A DNA stretch of 64,000 nt from Cylindrodendrum hubeiense (taxonomy: Eukaryota > Ascomycota > Sordariomycetes > Hypocreales > Nectriaceae): the NCBI GenBank assembly GCA_014621425.1, contig JAANBB010000138.1, positions 1 to 64,000 on the forward strand, read 5' to 3'. Shown one piece after another: positions 23,805-37,900 of this stretch. Every line of letters starts with the position of its first letter. Positions within the stretch are counted from its first letter, which is position 1. The position numbers and the translations under genes were made by a program. A model generated the notes under the pieces. That model was not told the origin of the DNA and did no database searches. It saw nothing but the letters and a program-made list of their open reading frames with translations.

Positions 23805-24095
23805 ATTAAAGTTTTTAAGGAATTATTAATAATAATTTACAAATTCTAGGAATAACTAAATATCTTTTAGGTATTTTAATTATAGTTATTTACTAATTAT
23901 TATAATTTTCTTAGAATTTATCTTAATCTAGTTATAAGAGATTATATATCCTAGAAATTTAACTTCTTAAATATAGAAATTACTCTTATTTAATTTAACT
24001 AAGAATTTAATATCTTATAATACTTTTAGTATTATATAAATATATACTATATATTCTTCTAGAATATCTAAGAAAATAAGAATATTATCTAAATA
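23805..24095 (-). mobile_element. Ty3/gypsy reverse-transcriptase ghost
   Basis: Read on the minus strand from 24095 downwards, one frame gives LDNILIFLDILEEY (cf. the Y-x-D-D-I-L-I-F-S catalytic box), then LVKLNKSNFYI, EVKFLGYIIS and, near 23805-23855, FLEFVNYY-stop-QFLKNF. This order (DDILIFS, then KCEFHV, then FLGYI, then FLGFANFYRRFI) is the Ty3/gypsy pol signature. Stops and substitutions fit C-to-T and G-to-A RIP changes. The element is dead. Ends and LTRs could not be placed. Confidence 0.7.
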
Positions 24096-26699
24096 ATATA
24101 TAATAAAGATATTTAGATACTCTTATAATATATTATTAATTATTTATTAGAATATTATTAGAATATTAATAAGATTAAAGAGTATTATAAGGTATTCAAA
24201 GAGTCTAAACTTTATTCTAAATATTATTTTCTATTTATATCCTTCTTTAATTTAGATAAGATTATATATTTCTTTTAGATTAAGAACTATAAAGATCTTT
24301 TTATTATAAAGATAATCCTTAAATTCTATAATAAGTAAAAATAATATTTAATTTTTTAGGATAATATTATTTAATTATCTATAATTTATAATTAATTAAA
24401 GCTTATTATTTTTCTTTAAAATAAATATAATTAAATAACTAATAGAGGATTTAGATATTTATATAAATCCCTTTTTAAGTATATTTTTAATATACTCTTT
24501 AAGTATATTAAGTTATATAATTATCAGATTAAATATAGAATAGAATATAAGACTTATTCTATCTTTTAGTTTAATTTTATAATCCTATTAATTAAATTCT
24601 AATAGTCTAGTCTTAAGTTCTTTCTTAAAGAGGACTTTATAGATTTAGTATTATATTAGTATATTCTTTAAGTATTTTTCTTTAGGTATTTTCTTTATTT
24701 CTTTAAGATCCTTATTTAACTATATAAATTATTATTAAATTTAACTAATAACTTATTAAAATTATTATTTCTACTCTTTATAATATTTATATTATATTCC
24801 CTTAGAAAATATAGAAAAGGGTTTCTTTTCCTCTATTTTATAACCTTTATTATTATTAGATAAGATTTAAAATCTCTCTTCTTTTAAGTTATATCTATTA
24901 ATATTAAAGAGTATATTATTAAAATTAATTTATACTTAGTTAGTCCTCTAGTTAATATTCAGGTTATATTTCTCAAGTTATAGATATCTAAGAATAAAAT
25001 AATACTATTAAATTAATAGAATATTAAGAAAGATTTCTTAATTTTTTCTATTAATAAAAACCTTTAAATATAGAACTATCTAGCTAATCTATTTATTATT
25101 ATACTAAAAAAAGCCTTTTTTAAGATTCTATATTAAATATAGTTTTTCCTTGTTCTTCTATAATAACTTAAATATATTAATTACTTTAGGATTAATATAA
25201 TTACCTTTTATTTTACTATTTACTATTATAATAAGTTCTATTCCTTAAACTTATATTAGTATCTCTAGAGTTTTTCTTTTCTCTATTCTTTATATTATAC
25301 TTAAAGTCTTTTTTAGGGGTAATTCTATTTCCTTAATTATTATATATATCTATTATTCTTCTATAGATAATAGTAATTATTTCCCTGATTAGAGGTTAAT
25401 TCTTATTTTAAGTTTAATAATAATAATTTTTCTATCTTTTAGACTTATTATCCTTAAGAGTTCTATTAATCTAGCTTAATTTTCCAGGCTTAATTAAACT
25501 TATTAATATCTTTCTTATTCTTAAAATTAAAATTATATTAAATTATATAGTTAATATATAAGAACTTTATTTAAGTTTTTATAATATAAGTTTTATAATC
25601 TTAGTTATTATATAAGTAGACTTTATCTAATTTATATAGAGTATTTTTAATATTATATTTATATTACTTCTTAATCTTAGCTTATTTATAAACTTAACAT
25701 TTAAGTATAATATAATTATATACTAATACTTTAGGTTTTATATATATAGAAAGAAATATTTCTCTCTTATCTTCTAAAATAACTATACTAATATTACTAA
25801 ACTATTTAATAGTATAATAATATTTCAATTCCTTATAAAGGTAAGATCAGATAATAGGTCCTAGTTAAACTTATACTAGATAGTATTTATTTAGTATCTT
25901 TTCTTTCTTATATATTTTATATATATATATTATATAGTTAGTCTAAGAGATTAAATTATAATTACTATAATTTATTAATATTTAGAGATTATTAAGATAA
26001 TATAATAAAGGTAATATATTAACTGGGTTTTAACCTTTCTTTATATTATAAACAGGAATATAGATAGGCTTATTATTATATAGGTTTTATTATTCTTTTA
26101 TTAGGTCTTTATATATTTCTATATTATTTTCCTATTATCTTATTCTATCTTTATTATAGATCTAATATCTATTATCCTCTAAGTCTAAATATATAATAGG
26201 ACTAATTATAATAATATTATCTAACTTAAAATACTTATTAACTAGTATAATAATATTATTATTAGAGATAGGGAGGTTAATCTTATATACTCACTTAATC
26301 TCTTCTTTAGGTTATAAATATAATACTCTTTCTATTTAGGTATAAAAGCTTTAATAGATTTAGTTATTAATCTCCTATTATTTAATAATTTTAGTATTAA
26401 GTTCTTTGTTAATAGATAGTAGAGTTTTAGAATTAGACTATCTATCTGAAATATTAATCTCAGGTTTTTTACTTTAAAAATCTCTATCTCTTTTAATTAT
26501 TATAATTATTTATTTATCTTTATTAATAGGGAATAATTATTTATCTATAGGAATTAGAGTTTATTTAGGATTTTTCTTTCTATTCTTAATTATTATTATA
26601 ATTATTCAGATAGCTATCTAGGATTTATTATCCTTAACTATAATATTAATATATCTATTATTAGGAATAAGCTTAAACTTCTAATTAATATTAGTATAA

Positions 26700-26746
26700 G
26701 TATATTTGTTTTTAAAGTATCTAAACTTCTTATAATTATAATATTA
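26700..26746 (-). mobile_element. Retrotransposon gag zinc-knuckle ghost
   Basis: The minus-strand frame reads YYNYKKFRYFKNKY, which is C-x2-C-x4-H-x4-C with each Cys and His codon turned into a Tyr codon (TGT/TGC or CAT/CAC to TAT/TAC), exactly what RIP does. It lies about 2.6 kb upstream, in the same orientation, of the gypsy reverse-transcriptase ghost, so both may belong to one element. Confidence 0.5.
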
Positions 26747-29700
26747 AACTTTAAAATAGTTCTTTTATACTATACCTATCTCTATAAATCCTAAGTCTAT
26801 TCTATAAGAGGTATTTATTTATTATTTCTTATCCTAATTAGCTTTCTTACCTTTCTAGTTATTATTAAATATAATATCTTCTTTATTAGACTTTTTTTCT
26901 TATTATCTTTTAAATTATTAATTATTAAGTTTTATTATAAATTAGATAATTATATTAAATATATTTAGCTTTTAGCTAATTATTATATTCTTAATTTTTA
27001 ACTTAAATCCTATATAGAATATTAAGATAAAAACTTATTCTCCCTATTCTTTAAAATAAATTATATTATTCTAGAAATTAATAATATAACTTAATATTAA
27101 GTCTTTCTATTTAAGCTTTCTAAGTCTTTTTCCTATAGTTTTCTTTTTATTAATTAGGTTAAATACTCCTCTAAATTCTCTCTTAAATACTATATAAGAA
27201 TTATAAATTACCTTAATTTCAGTTTTATATCTATTATAGGGATTATTAAGGAAATCTCTTATAAATAGCTTAAACTAGATAAGAACTTTATTCTTTAAAA
27301 ATCTTATAATATACCTAACCTTATCTTTATCCTTAAAGAACTAAATAGGATAATAGCTTTAAAATACCCTAAATTATATAAAGAAGTTCTATAATTTTAT
27401 TATAGAATTATTATAATTATTTAATTTATAAGATCTAAGGATTTCTCTTATATCTTTTCTATAAATAATAAGAGAATTAAACTAGATAATATAATCCTAG
27501 TAAAGATCTTTTTACTTAATTAAATCTTTATAAAGTACTATATTTTACTTAATAAATAGAATAACTTAATTAATTAATATCTTCAGTTTCTTAATCCTAG
27601 TATTTTTATTATACTTAGTTATTATAAATAGTTCACTAATTTTATTAAAGAATTATTTATTCTATTTCTTAATATATTCAAATTCCTCTTATAAAACTTT
27701 ATTATTATTAGGATCTGGTATATTATTATTATCCTTTATAAAAGACTAAGTAATAAGTTATTTATCTATAATAAGGATATCCCTAGGAATATTAGAAGCT
27801 ATTATTTTAACTTTATTTAAAATATTACTTAGATTAATATAATAATATACTAAATAAGAACTATTAATATATAATATTCTAGCTATTATATATAAATAAA
27901 GGTATAGGATAGATAAGAATATATTAGGATATAATCTAAGTAAATTAAGATATATATTAAATAAAGGGGATTATAAGGTCTAATAATATATAAATAGAAA
28001 TATTTATATAATTAAGTCTATTAATAGCTAAGGAATATATCTATTTAGGATATAATAGTTTATATATATAATTAATAGAATAATAGAATAATAGAGTATT
28101 ATAATCTATAGAATAATATACTCCTAGAATATTATTAGTCTTTAATATATCACTCTTTATATAATTAGTCTAGTGTATCTATTCTATAATAATAAAAGAA
28201 AAAGTGAGTTAGGAATTATTACTAGTAATAACTGCCTGATTATTATATAGGCTATAATATAAATCTTTTAATAGTTAAATAAAGTACTTAATAAGTAATA
28301 TAGAGTAAAGAGAACTTACTTATAGAATAGAGAGAAGATAACTTTAAATAAGAAAAGGGAAGTGATTAATTAGATAGATATTAATATATAGGTAGAGGTT
28401 AAATTATTATGAAATGATAGTTAAGGAGGGTTAGTATAATTAAAGAAAAGGTATTATAGAACTTATAGAAAGACTGGTTATAATATAAGAACTTATTAGA
28501 TTATTATTAAGATATTTAGGGAAGAGTATAATATTTAGTTTTAATTAATTAGATATTTTATTATATTTTTATCTTAAATTTTATTTAAAGAGTTAAGAAA
28601 AGTGATTTATATATTTATCTAGTTTATATACTTATTATATATATTATTAGGGAGAAATATTAATATAAAAATTATAATAGTAATTAAGAAAGAGTTATCT
28701 ATATATAAGCCTCTTATTAATATAATTAATATAATTAATAAGTAAGTAAATTAGATAAGTAAATAAGTTAAAAATCTTAATCTCTTAGACTAAAATTATA
28801 ATAAAAATACTATAAACTATTTAATTAATTAAAACTACTTATTATACTCTTTCCTAGATATCTCAATTATTACCTAATATATTCTTATATTATATCTAGG
28901 CTTATTATATATATTATAATATTAAATGTCCAGTCTAATTAATCTTTCTTAATTATTATTTCTTAATAATTCTATAATTATTTATATATTAATATCTATT
29001 TAATTAATTATTTATAATATTTCTTATATAGTTATTATTCTTCCTTTTTATAATCTAGTCCTTTTTACTCTTTAATATTAGCTTAATATCTTATTTACTT
29101 TCTGAATATTTCAGAGCTCACTTCTTAATAAGATAACTTTATATATAATTATCTTTATTATTTTAATATTAAATTTTAAAGCTTTAATAATTAACTCTAG
29201 GAAGTTACTTTTATATCTTTTAATTCACTTTTTAAGGTATTTAGATTAATATTAGACCTTAAGTGATATCTTTAGGGTCTTTAAGACCTAAGGGGTTAAG
29301 AGTTTAGCCTCCTTCTTAAGAGATATTAGAGTCTATAATTATATATTAAACTTTAAGATTATATTTTCCAAGTTAAAGGGAACAAGCCTAGTATCTTTAA
29401 ACTTTCCCTAGATATTACTTTTAATAAAAGTAACTTTAAAAGTGATATAAAATACAGAAAAGAACTTAATCTTTAAAATATAGATTATAAAATATCTAAT
29501 TAGATATTCTATTTATTAATTATATATTCTTTTAAATACTAAAAAGTATTTAATATTAAGAGACTAGAATAAGTAAGATATATAAGCTAATATATAAAGA
29601 GTAATAATCTTATTCTTTTTATAATATCTCTTAAAATTAATAAAATAATAGCTTTTATAATTATTAAGGATTAGAAGATAATAAGAATTAGTTAATTAGT

Positions 29701-30084
29701 TAATTATAGACTAATTAAAGTATTTTAATTATTTAAGATCTAGTTAATTATCTATCTATCTATTTTAGCTAATTATAATAACCTAATTACCTAGAAAATT
29801 ATAATCTTAATATTAATTTATAAGATAATATTAGCTTATACTAATAATAAATAGTATAATTAATTAACCTTTTATATTAATTATCTAAATAATTATAATC
29901 TATTCCCAATTTCCAGATTATATTAATTTTAATTTTCTATACCTTTCTAAACCTATAATAACTATTCTAGCTATTATAATATTTATTATAAAACTAATCT
30001 TATTAAAGTTTTAAATATTATCTAATTAAATATTATACTTTATAATTATATTCTATATAAGCCTAAACTAACTATAAATAATAA

Positions 30085-30222
30085 NTAGATCTTTTATATT
30101 TAACTNTNTAATAANTATAATTTATAAAANAAATATATCTTNAANTCTAATTATNANNTNATAAAGTTANAANCCTANTACTTANTAANAGNTAATATAT
30201 TATAATTAGCNANTANNNAATT
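30085..30222. other. Ambiguous bases (N) at island edge
   Basis: Scattered single N characters across about 140 bp at the right edge of the AT-rich block. These are low-quality consensus positions and the region should not be over-read. Confidence 0.95.
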
Positions 30223-30300
30223 AACTATTTCTTTAATACTATATAGTTATAAGGAAAATCCTTATAAATCTAGGTTAAGAATAAACTAGATAATAATCTG

Positions 30301-30709
30301 CTCTTCTAGATCAGATAGTCTCTATAAGTTAGGGATGATATCACATCGAGACTAGATGCTATTCTATCAGCGACAAAGGGTATAATAATCCACCTAGTAT
30401 AACCTTGCAGCGGACCGGAGACCCAGTTTCGGGTCATTTTAAAGGGCCTGAAGAGCGAGAAGCATATTAGCCTTATTATTTGATTGTGATATATTTGATA
30501 GTTGAGAAATAGTTAATTAGATATAAAGAAAAGAAATTGGGAGATTTTTGGTGCACTCGCTTGGTTAGTGTACTCGCTTATTATGTACGTTATATAAGTT
30601 ATATAGATGCCAGATTATGTTTGAGATGGAAGAAATAAACTGAAATATCTCACTCATGATATGTTACTAGTCGATAAAGACCCTCTGTATCAACTAGAAG
30701 CTATGCAAA
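30301..30709. other. Transition from AT-rich island to unique sequence
   Basis: Composition returns to normal within about 100 bp. A short imperfect direct repeat (gtgcactcgctt / gtgtactcgctt) lies near 30551-30580; the two differ by one C/T change. No gene is seen; the remainder is the 5' flank of the arylsulfatase gene. Confidence 0.45.
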
Positions 30710-32921
30710 ATGAGGTTCGCCGCATCATTCCTTGTACCGTTGCTTTGCCTGGTCAACAATGCACGTGGATCGAAGTCCAAGCCCAATATTGTCTTCATAT
30801 TCACCGACGATCAGGACTATAGGCATGGTTCCTTGGACACTCAAGAGGCAATTCAGAAACATCTTGTTGCTGAAGGGACACTCTTTACCAACCAATATGC
30901 AACGATTGCTGTTTGCTGCCCCAGCCGCGTGTCATTGATGCGCGGCCAACTTGCTCACAACACCAACAATACGGCAATCAGTGCGCCCGGGTTAGCTTAC
31001 ACTTCAACAAAGGGGCTTATGCTCACAAGCTGACGATTTAAACCAGTGGTGGGTACCACAAGTTTGTTGCCGCTCAAGAAGATGGCAATTATCTCCCTCA
31101 TTGGCTTAAGAATGCCGGATATAAAGCAGAATGTGCGTTACTTCCTTCCTCCTGGGTTTTGAAACCTGCACCTAACATTTGAAATTCTGTGCTGTAGATA
31201 TTGGAAAACTTTTCAATGGCAACAATCTCTTGAACTACTCACCTGCGCCTAAAGGATGGAGCCACATTGACGTTCTGGTGAGTAATCAAAGAAAATACAT
31301 GTTCTTGACGCCATATTCTGACGCGGCTCGACCTTTTCCCTTTTTAGCTTGATCCCTATATCAATAAGCATAATAGCGTGGTGATGTCGGAAAATGGCAA
31401 AAAACCTAAGTGGTATCGCAATTACCAGCAAACAGATGTCATCCGGATTAAAGCGTGCGAACTACGATTTTGAACCCAACTTGAAAAATCCTCACTGATG
31501 CTTGTCTAGGCTTGACCGACTAGAAAAGCTTGCTAAGAAGGATGATCCCTTCTTCCTCATGATTGCCCCCACTGCACCACATGTGGAAGGTCTCACTGGT
31601 CCTCCAACACCACCCTCGCGTTACCTCGATAGCTTTCCAAACGCGACCGTTTCTCGAACGCCCAACTTCAACCCAGCTAATGAGTTCCAGCAAGGGAAAC
31701 CGAGCTGGTTGAAACATCTTCCGAAGTTGAATGACACCCAAGAGAACGATATTGACCATCTTTTCCGACGACGCCTTGACTCTCTCCGTGGCGTGGATGA
31801 CATTGTTGAAGACGTTGTGGAGAAGCTAAAGAAGCACAAACTTCTCGAAAACACATATAGTAAGCACAGAGTACAATTGATAATATTAAATTTGCTAATG
31901 TTCTTAGTCATCTACTCAACGGATCAGGGGTATCACCTCGGAACCCATCGACATGTCGGGAAAACACTTCCATATGTCGAGGATGCAAACATCCCACTGG
32001 TTGTGAGAGGGCCGGGAATACCGAAAGGAAAAGTATCACATCTGCCAAGTACTGTCACCGATTTTGCTCCTACATTTCTTGAAATTGCAGGTCTCTCCGT
32101 GAAGAAGATGCCATCTTTCTTTGATGGCGCTAGCTTACTGTATGCGTGGAAGAGCCCCAGATCTAAAGATGTTTGGAAGAACAAGGAGATAATTAATGTC
32201 GAGTACTGGGGCACATCGTACACCGAGATTCCCACTTGGACAGATGGGGATTATCCGAGTTTCCCTGGGTATTATCTGCAAAATACCTACAAGACAATGC
32301 GCATCGTTGACGAAAAGTCTTCGTGGCAGTATTCCAGATGGTGCTCTAACGATACCGAGCTTTTTGATGCAATCGCAAGTATACGATAGTTCTGAATACA
32401 TGACACTGGCTTACACGGAATTAGGAGGATCCCTACGAGTTGACGAACCTTGTCAACTCCACAAACCCCGCTATCAAGAGGGTCAAGTCAAGGCTCAATG
32501 CCCTCCTGCTAGTTACAAAATCTTGCGCAGAGTCAACATGTCGAGACCCTTGGAGTGTCCTTCAGCCGACCAAGAAGTCGACCAAAAAGCAAACTCTGAA
32601 GAAATCGAAAGCCTAGAAGATGCTTTACATCCCAGCTACGATGCATTCTTCGATTCTTTCCCTCTTGTCACCATTGAAGAATGCATGGGATATCAACTGG
32701 CTTCGAACGAAAGACCGTTCTGTCCTGAAATCGCAGAGAGCGGATTGGGATTGGAACACAGAGCCAGCACCGACAACTTTGATCCTATCGAACCAGCTCC
32801 CATTCTTGCTATTCCGGGGAACCCCGCACGAGGAGGAGGCTGGGAACATCGGCACGCTACACTTAAGATGCTCCTAGGCGACGCAAGAGAGCTGACCGAT
32901 GACGAGATTAACAACGCTTAG
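30710..32921 (+). pseudogene. Arylsulfatase with two frame breaks near the 3' end
   Basis: Exons 30710-30990, 31047-31132, 31198-31277, 31348-31454, 31510-31859 and 31908-32378 splice in phase. The product has a signal peptide (MRFAASFLVPLLCLVNNARG), the Asp pair of IVFIFTDDQD and the sulfatase signature CCPSRVSLMRG, with C69 the residue turned into formylglycine. STDQGYHLGTHRHVGK is the later conserved active-site block. After SNDTELFDAIA the family continues DPYELTNL; this occurs at 32425 but in another frame, and no GT-AG pair joins them (donor at 32379 and acceptor at 32424 miss by one base). A second shift separates the CRDPWSVLQP part (around 32540) from LEDALHPSYDAFFDSF (around 32610) up to the stop at 32921. 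It is either a recent pseudogene or carries two sequencing indels. Family role: hydrolysis of sulfate esters outside the cell. Confidence 0.7.
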
Positions 32922-34926
32922 GATATTGTGACACGCCATGCTCCTGAGTTTTATCTTAATGGTAGAACAAGAAGCTGGCACGAGCTGTAGTTGTATCCAA
33001 CGAAATGAATGGTGACGGGATTCAAGCATCATATGAGTACCGGTTGTCACTTTGGGGAACAGATCTCCCGAGGTGGAGCCATGATCAATTAGATTCAGTC
33101 AAATCCATCTTGTTCAAGCCACAATAGGCCGCCGAAATATTCACACTGCATTCTCTTCATTCAAGGAACCATGCCATCCGACATCCCGACATAGAGACAT
33201 GATGATTCTGAGATGAAGAATCTCGAATTGCGCCGACTATTTTGGGCATATTCTCCAACCTAACATGATAGGAAGCAGCAGCAGGAAGACACGCTTTTCG
33301 GCACTGCTTGGTCCCGAGTTGTAACGAATGGCCGAATATGAATGAATCCGATTGGTTTGCCTCCTTCATGTTCACTCGAGGAAATAATCATGCTGTGGAG
33401 CAATTAGCCACCGGTCTAGTTCCTACAAGCACCATGTGTCCGCGTATAGATACGAGCTAGGAGTGAGCTCACGTAGCGATTAGGAGGGGTAACTGAACTA
33501 GGCCAGAACAGTTTGATGCCGAGGCGATGTGAGCACTTGGTACCCCGCCTTCACATTAATGCTAGTAGGGGTCTTCTTTTGTAGCGTCGGACTGGCCAAT
33601 TACTTGGCCAATTACAGAGCGCATTTGCTACTGGGGGCTACGTTAGCTCCCATCTTGGGAGTTCCGCGCAACAGTCTTGAATAGGAATGAGAATCGTGAT
33701 CCGCGTATAAACCCCAAATGAGATTAGATTGTGAGTTGAAGCATTTCGCGCCATGAAAGGTATCGTACTGAAATGGGCACGAAAGCCCACCGGGCAAAAC
33801 CAACCACACCCACCAGCCGCAAATTTGTTAGCTTTACGGTAGGGGATTGACCTCGACCACATCTCAACCTCGCAAGCGATTGACAATCCGAATGCGTAGA
33901 GTACGTGACTATGTGGCAAGAAGTAGAGTCTTCAAGAAATGGGGGGAAACAATTGAATATTAAAGGCTATAGTAGCAGCTGGGCTGGGCCCAAGAAAGTA
34001 AAAACTGCAAGTACACAAGATATTGTCAAGTCTGACAAAGATGCCATGTAAAAGAGAGAGTCCGACAGCGCCTTAAATATCCCTTGTAACCCCTTGGGCT
34101 CACGTGTCAGGATTATAGAGAAGCTCCATAACTCTACCTACGTCGCTCATAACCCCAACTCATTTGGACCGACCTGGCACAATCAACGCACATGTTAGGA
34201 TGTCTTAGGGAACCACGATGACACATGTATTAAAAGTCGATTGTATTTCAGCGTCGAATGATCATCACCAGCCCTAGAGCAACCGTCGGGCTAACAACCG
34301 CCGAAGAGTCACTTGAGGTTTGCTGGGAATTGAGGGCCTGGCTCCGCATCTCATCACACCATGTCTGGGGCTGGTTAATCTAGTCCATATTCCCACTACT
34401 GCCATGCATTGCCCCTGTTTCTGAGGCCCAGACATCTCTTAGCATCTATGCGGGTTGACCTAACGGGGTGAGCTCAAGCGAGCTTTCCATCAACCAACCC
34501 ATGCAAGTACAAGAATATGTCAGCAGATCCTTTGTTTCTTACCGGAATTAAATTGGACTAATTTTCGCTGGCAAATCACTGTCTAGGGTTCAGTTTCTTA
34601 GTGTCAAAAGCCGCAAAATCTGCAGTTCCATGATACGCGTAAAGGTTCGTGTCAATACCCCCCGAAGCCTGATCATCACAAGGGTTTCCCCGCATTATCC
34701 CCGCGTTTTCCGATGCACTGGGTACCAGCAATGATGACCTAGCCGATATTGACACGTTTATGAGGGGTCGTAAACGATGGTGGCGCGAAGAGTCCAGCGT
34801 CAAGACTCGAAAGAATAGCCGTGATATTCAATATATAAGGGTCTACGACCCCCGTACGGGAGGTGTATCGAGTCCTAAGGCCACAGAAGACCATTGCATG
34901 CCTTCGAATTCATAGAGACAATTATC
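32922..34926. other. 2 kb intergenic, no supported gene
   Basis: Several short frames on both strands without recognisable motifs or plausible splice partners. A TATA-like tatataagg at about 34832 lies about 95 bp before the glycosidase ATG and is the likely core promoter. Confidence 0.5.
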
Positions 34927-37900
34927 ATGAGTCGTCTCTTCTTTAGCACCCTCTTGGGTCTAGTTGCATCATCCTTAGTCTTGGGGCATGACTCCAACGA
35001 TCATGGCACATTTTCTCATCCGGCATCCCGTGTGCGCCCGCGCTTCAGATATTGGTTGCCTGACGCCAGTGTAGATGCGGATGTTGTCATCAAGGACATC
35101 GAATCTGCTGCATCCATTGGGGCTGGGGGAGTAGAGTTCCTTCCTTTCTTCGAGTACGGTGGGCAGATTGGCAGAAAGCCCCCCGGTGCAGATTGGTCCG
35201 CTTACGGTTTTGGTACTCCGCCTTTTGTTGACCTTTTTGAAAAGGCCCTGAAAGCCCATGAAAAAGAAGGTCTCGTCATGGATTTTGCACTTGGGCCAAA
35301 CCAAGGTCAGGGAGTTCCTGCACACCCGGATAATGAGGGCTTGCAATGGGATATGGTATGTGTGCGCCTGGATTTATGCAATTATTTATCGCTAACTGTC
35401 TTAGGTGCCGTTCACAGAGGAAATACCTGCTAGGGGATCGTTCAACAACAAAATTCCCGGTTGGGGAACAGGCAGCCTCGTTTCGCTTGTCACAGCACTC
35501 GTCAAGTCCAATCAGTCTATAACTTACGCAGGGGTGGGTCTTTTCGGGGTCCAAAATGTTACCTACAATGAGTACCGACTGTCTCACAAGACCCTAAAGG
35601 AAGTCACTGGTCAGGTTGATCAACGAGGATACGTCAAGCTCTCACTTCCGCAAGCACCAAAAGGGTCACACTATAGACTTTTTGCCTTTTATGAGAAGCT
35701 CACTGGACATAAAAATCTGAATTTCAGTCCAACGGAACACGGCACAATCTTTGATAACGGATCCTACGCTGTCGATCATTTCAGTGCAAAAGGGGCTGCT
35801 GTTGTTAGCGCATTCTGGGAGGAGCACATTCTCAAAGGTGAAGTGCCCGGACTACTCGCCAAAGTTGGTAATTACGGTAAGTAACTTTTATGCTACTGTC
35901 TTCTCCAATATTTCCATGTATGAGGATTATTTACAATTTATCATAGCATGGGAAGATAGCATCGAACTAACTTACAACGTGAGTTGGTCGCGATCTCTAC
36001 CAAAACGGTTCGAAAGGGTTGCAGGGTACAGCATTAAACCATACCTACCCCTCTTGACGTTCCAGCAAAATACGGTGGGTATTCAGGGGACTACTCCAGG
36101 TCCATACAAGTGCATCTTGGACTCCGAGGATGAAGGCATTGGCTACATCAACGATTTCCGGGCAACACTCGTTGATGGCTACAACGAGTATCTCACAGCA
36201 ATGGCAGACTGGGTTCATGATGTTTTGGATGTTCAATTATCCGCTCAACCAGTCTACGGCTCAGCTATGGACGCGCTAGCTGCTGTCCCATCTGTGGATG
36301 CTCCAGAATGTGAGAGTCTCGGTTTTGAGGACAAAATCGACTCATACCGCTCGTTTTCCGGTCCCGCCCGACTTTCCGGCAAGAGGATCATCTCTAATGA
36401 GATGGGTGCTGTACGAGGATCAGGGTTTCAATTCCATCTTCCGCACCTGGTATTTTCCGTCAATCGGGCGTTTCTTGGAGGAGTAAACCAGATGGTTCTC
36501 CACGGCCAGTCGTACTCGGGAACATATTACGCGACCACGTGGCCGGGGCATACTCCTTTTAACTATCTGTTTTCGGAGCCATTTTCGCCAAATCTTCCTT
36601 CTTGGAGCCATGGCCTGAAAGAAACAATGGATTACATCGGCAGAAATCAACACATCTTGCAGGAAAGTATTTCCAAAGCGGACGTTGTAATCTACAACAA
36701 AGAGTCCTCTACGACGATCAGAAACATTTACCAAGCAACCGATTTGCTCACTGAAGGTATGGCTATATCCTGCAATGAACGCGATAAAGCTAGAACTGAC
36801 TTGTTTTATTCAAAGGGTGGTCGTGGAATTATATATCCGCCGACAATCTGGGCCTTGAGCAAACCGTGGTCAAGAATAGAGTTCTAGCTCCGGACGGCCC
36901 AGCTTGGAAGGCTTTTGTCGTGGAAAGCTCTCAAAATCTTACCCTCGAGGCTGTCAAGACGCTGAGATCCCTTGCTCGAGATAGACTACCCGTCATTATT
37001 AGCGGGGGTTTGCCGGCATACTATTCCGCGGGGGACAGATCTGATAAGGCCGAATTCGAAACGGAGCTATCGAAGCTTCTGAGGTCTCAGAATGTCTACT
37101 CCATTGCGCATGGCCATGTCGCCGACAAGTTGAAGTCGCTTGGCCTACGACCTCAAATTCAATTGAACACGAATGGAACATGCTACACATCGTGGAGCGA
37201 GGCAGGAAAGGTTGGCTACGCAATTACCTATTCGGACTTGGTTCGGTCTACTGGTAGCATCACTGTCAACAGCATCAAGATGCCGTTTTACTTGAATGCC
37301 TGGACTGGTGAAACAACCCCGGTATTGGTTTACAAACGAGACAGGTCAACCACGACTATTCCTGTTAACCTATCTGGCAATCAAACCTTGATAATTGCCT
37401 TTGGTGACGGGCTGCAGAAACAGGTACCAGTACCTCGGTATCATATCGAGAAGGTACCGTCTAATGTGTTGGGCACCCGATTCATCTCAGGTCGGGGTAT
37501 CTCACTACATGTTGCCCAGTCTAACAACCCCTCCCAAGCCGTGCTATCGAATGGGAAACGGGTGGCTCTTGACGCCGCAGTTGTGCCGAGTGCATTTCGA
37601 TTATCGAAATGGGGATTAACAGTTGAGCATTGGGAGGCACCAGAAGACCACTACGACAGCGAAAACACGTTCAAGTACAATACTACTCATCGACTCGAAG
37701 GATTGACCTCATGGAGTGATATTCCGGCTCTGGTCAATGCTTCAGGCATAGGATACTACACTACCACCTTCCAGTGGCCACCAAGCGGTACTCAAGGTGG
37801 CTCAAAATCCTTGGGAGCATACATCGGCTTTTCAAAGGTGATTGATGCTATCAGAGTGAGCATAAACGGACATAAAGTCCCTCCACTGGATATAACGAAT

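Larger units (their letters stand above)
22806..30300. repeat. RIP-mutated AT-rich repeat island
   Basis: About 7.5 kb composed almost only of A and T. CpA and TpG are nearly absent: in long stretches such as 23101-23400 there is essentially none, residual C is followed by T or C, and residual G is preceded by A or G. That is the footprint of repeat-induced point mutation (CpA to TpA on both strands), a fungal genome defence acting on duplicated DNA. No intact reading frame of useful length survives. Ghosts of a retroelement are readable on the minus strand (separate entries). A few short stretches keep CpA/TpG (near 23485-23530, 28200-28245 and 29100-29115). N characters occur at about 30085-30222. 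Confidence 0.92.

Noticed and set aside
25500..25930. Possible copia-type integrase ghost on the minus strand
   Set aside because: A weak likeness around a LGPII-like string; the RIP damage is too heavy to separate it from chance, and it does not fit the order of the gypsy ghosts.
22806..30300. AT-rich block as a centromere or mitochondrial insertion
   Set aside because: Retroelement frames with RIP-type changes are readable, which explains the composition better; 7.5 kb is also short for a regional centromere.
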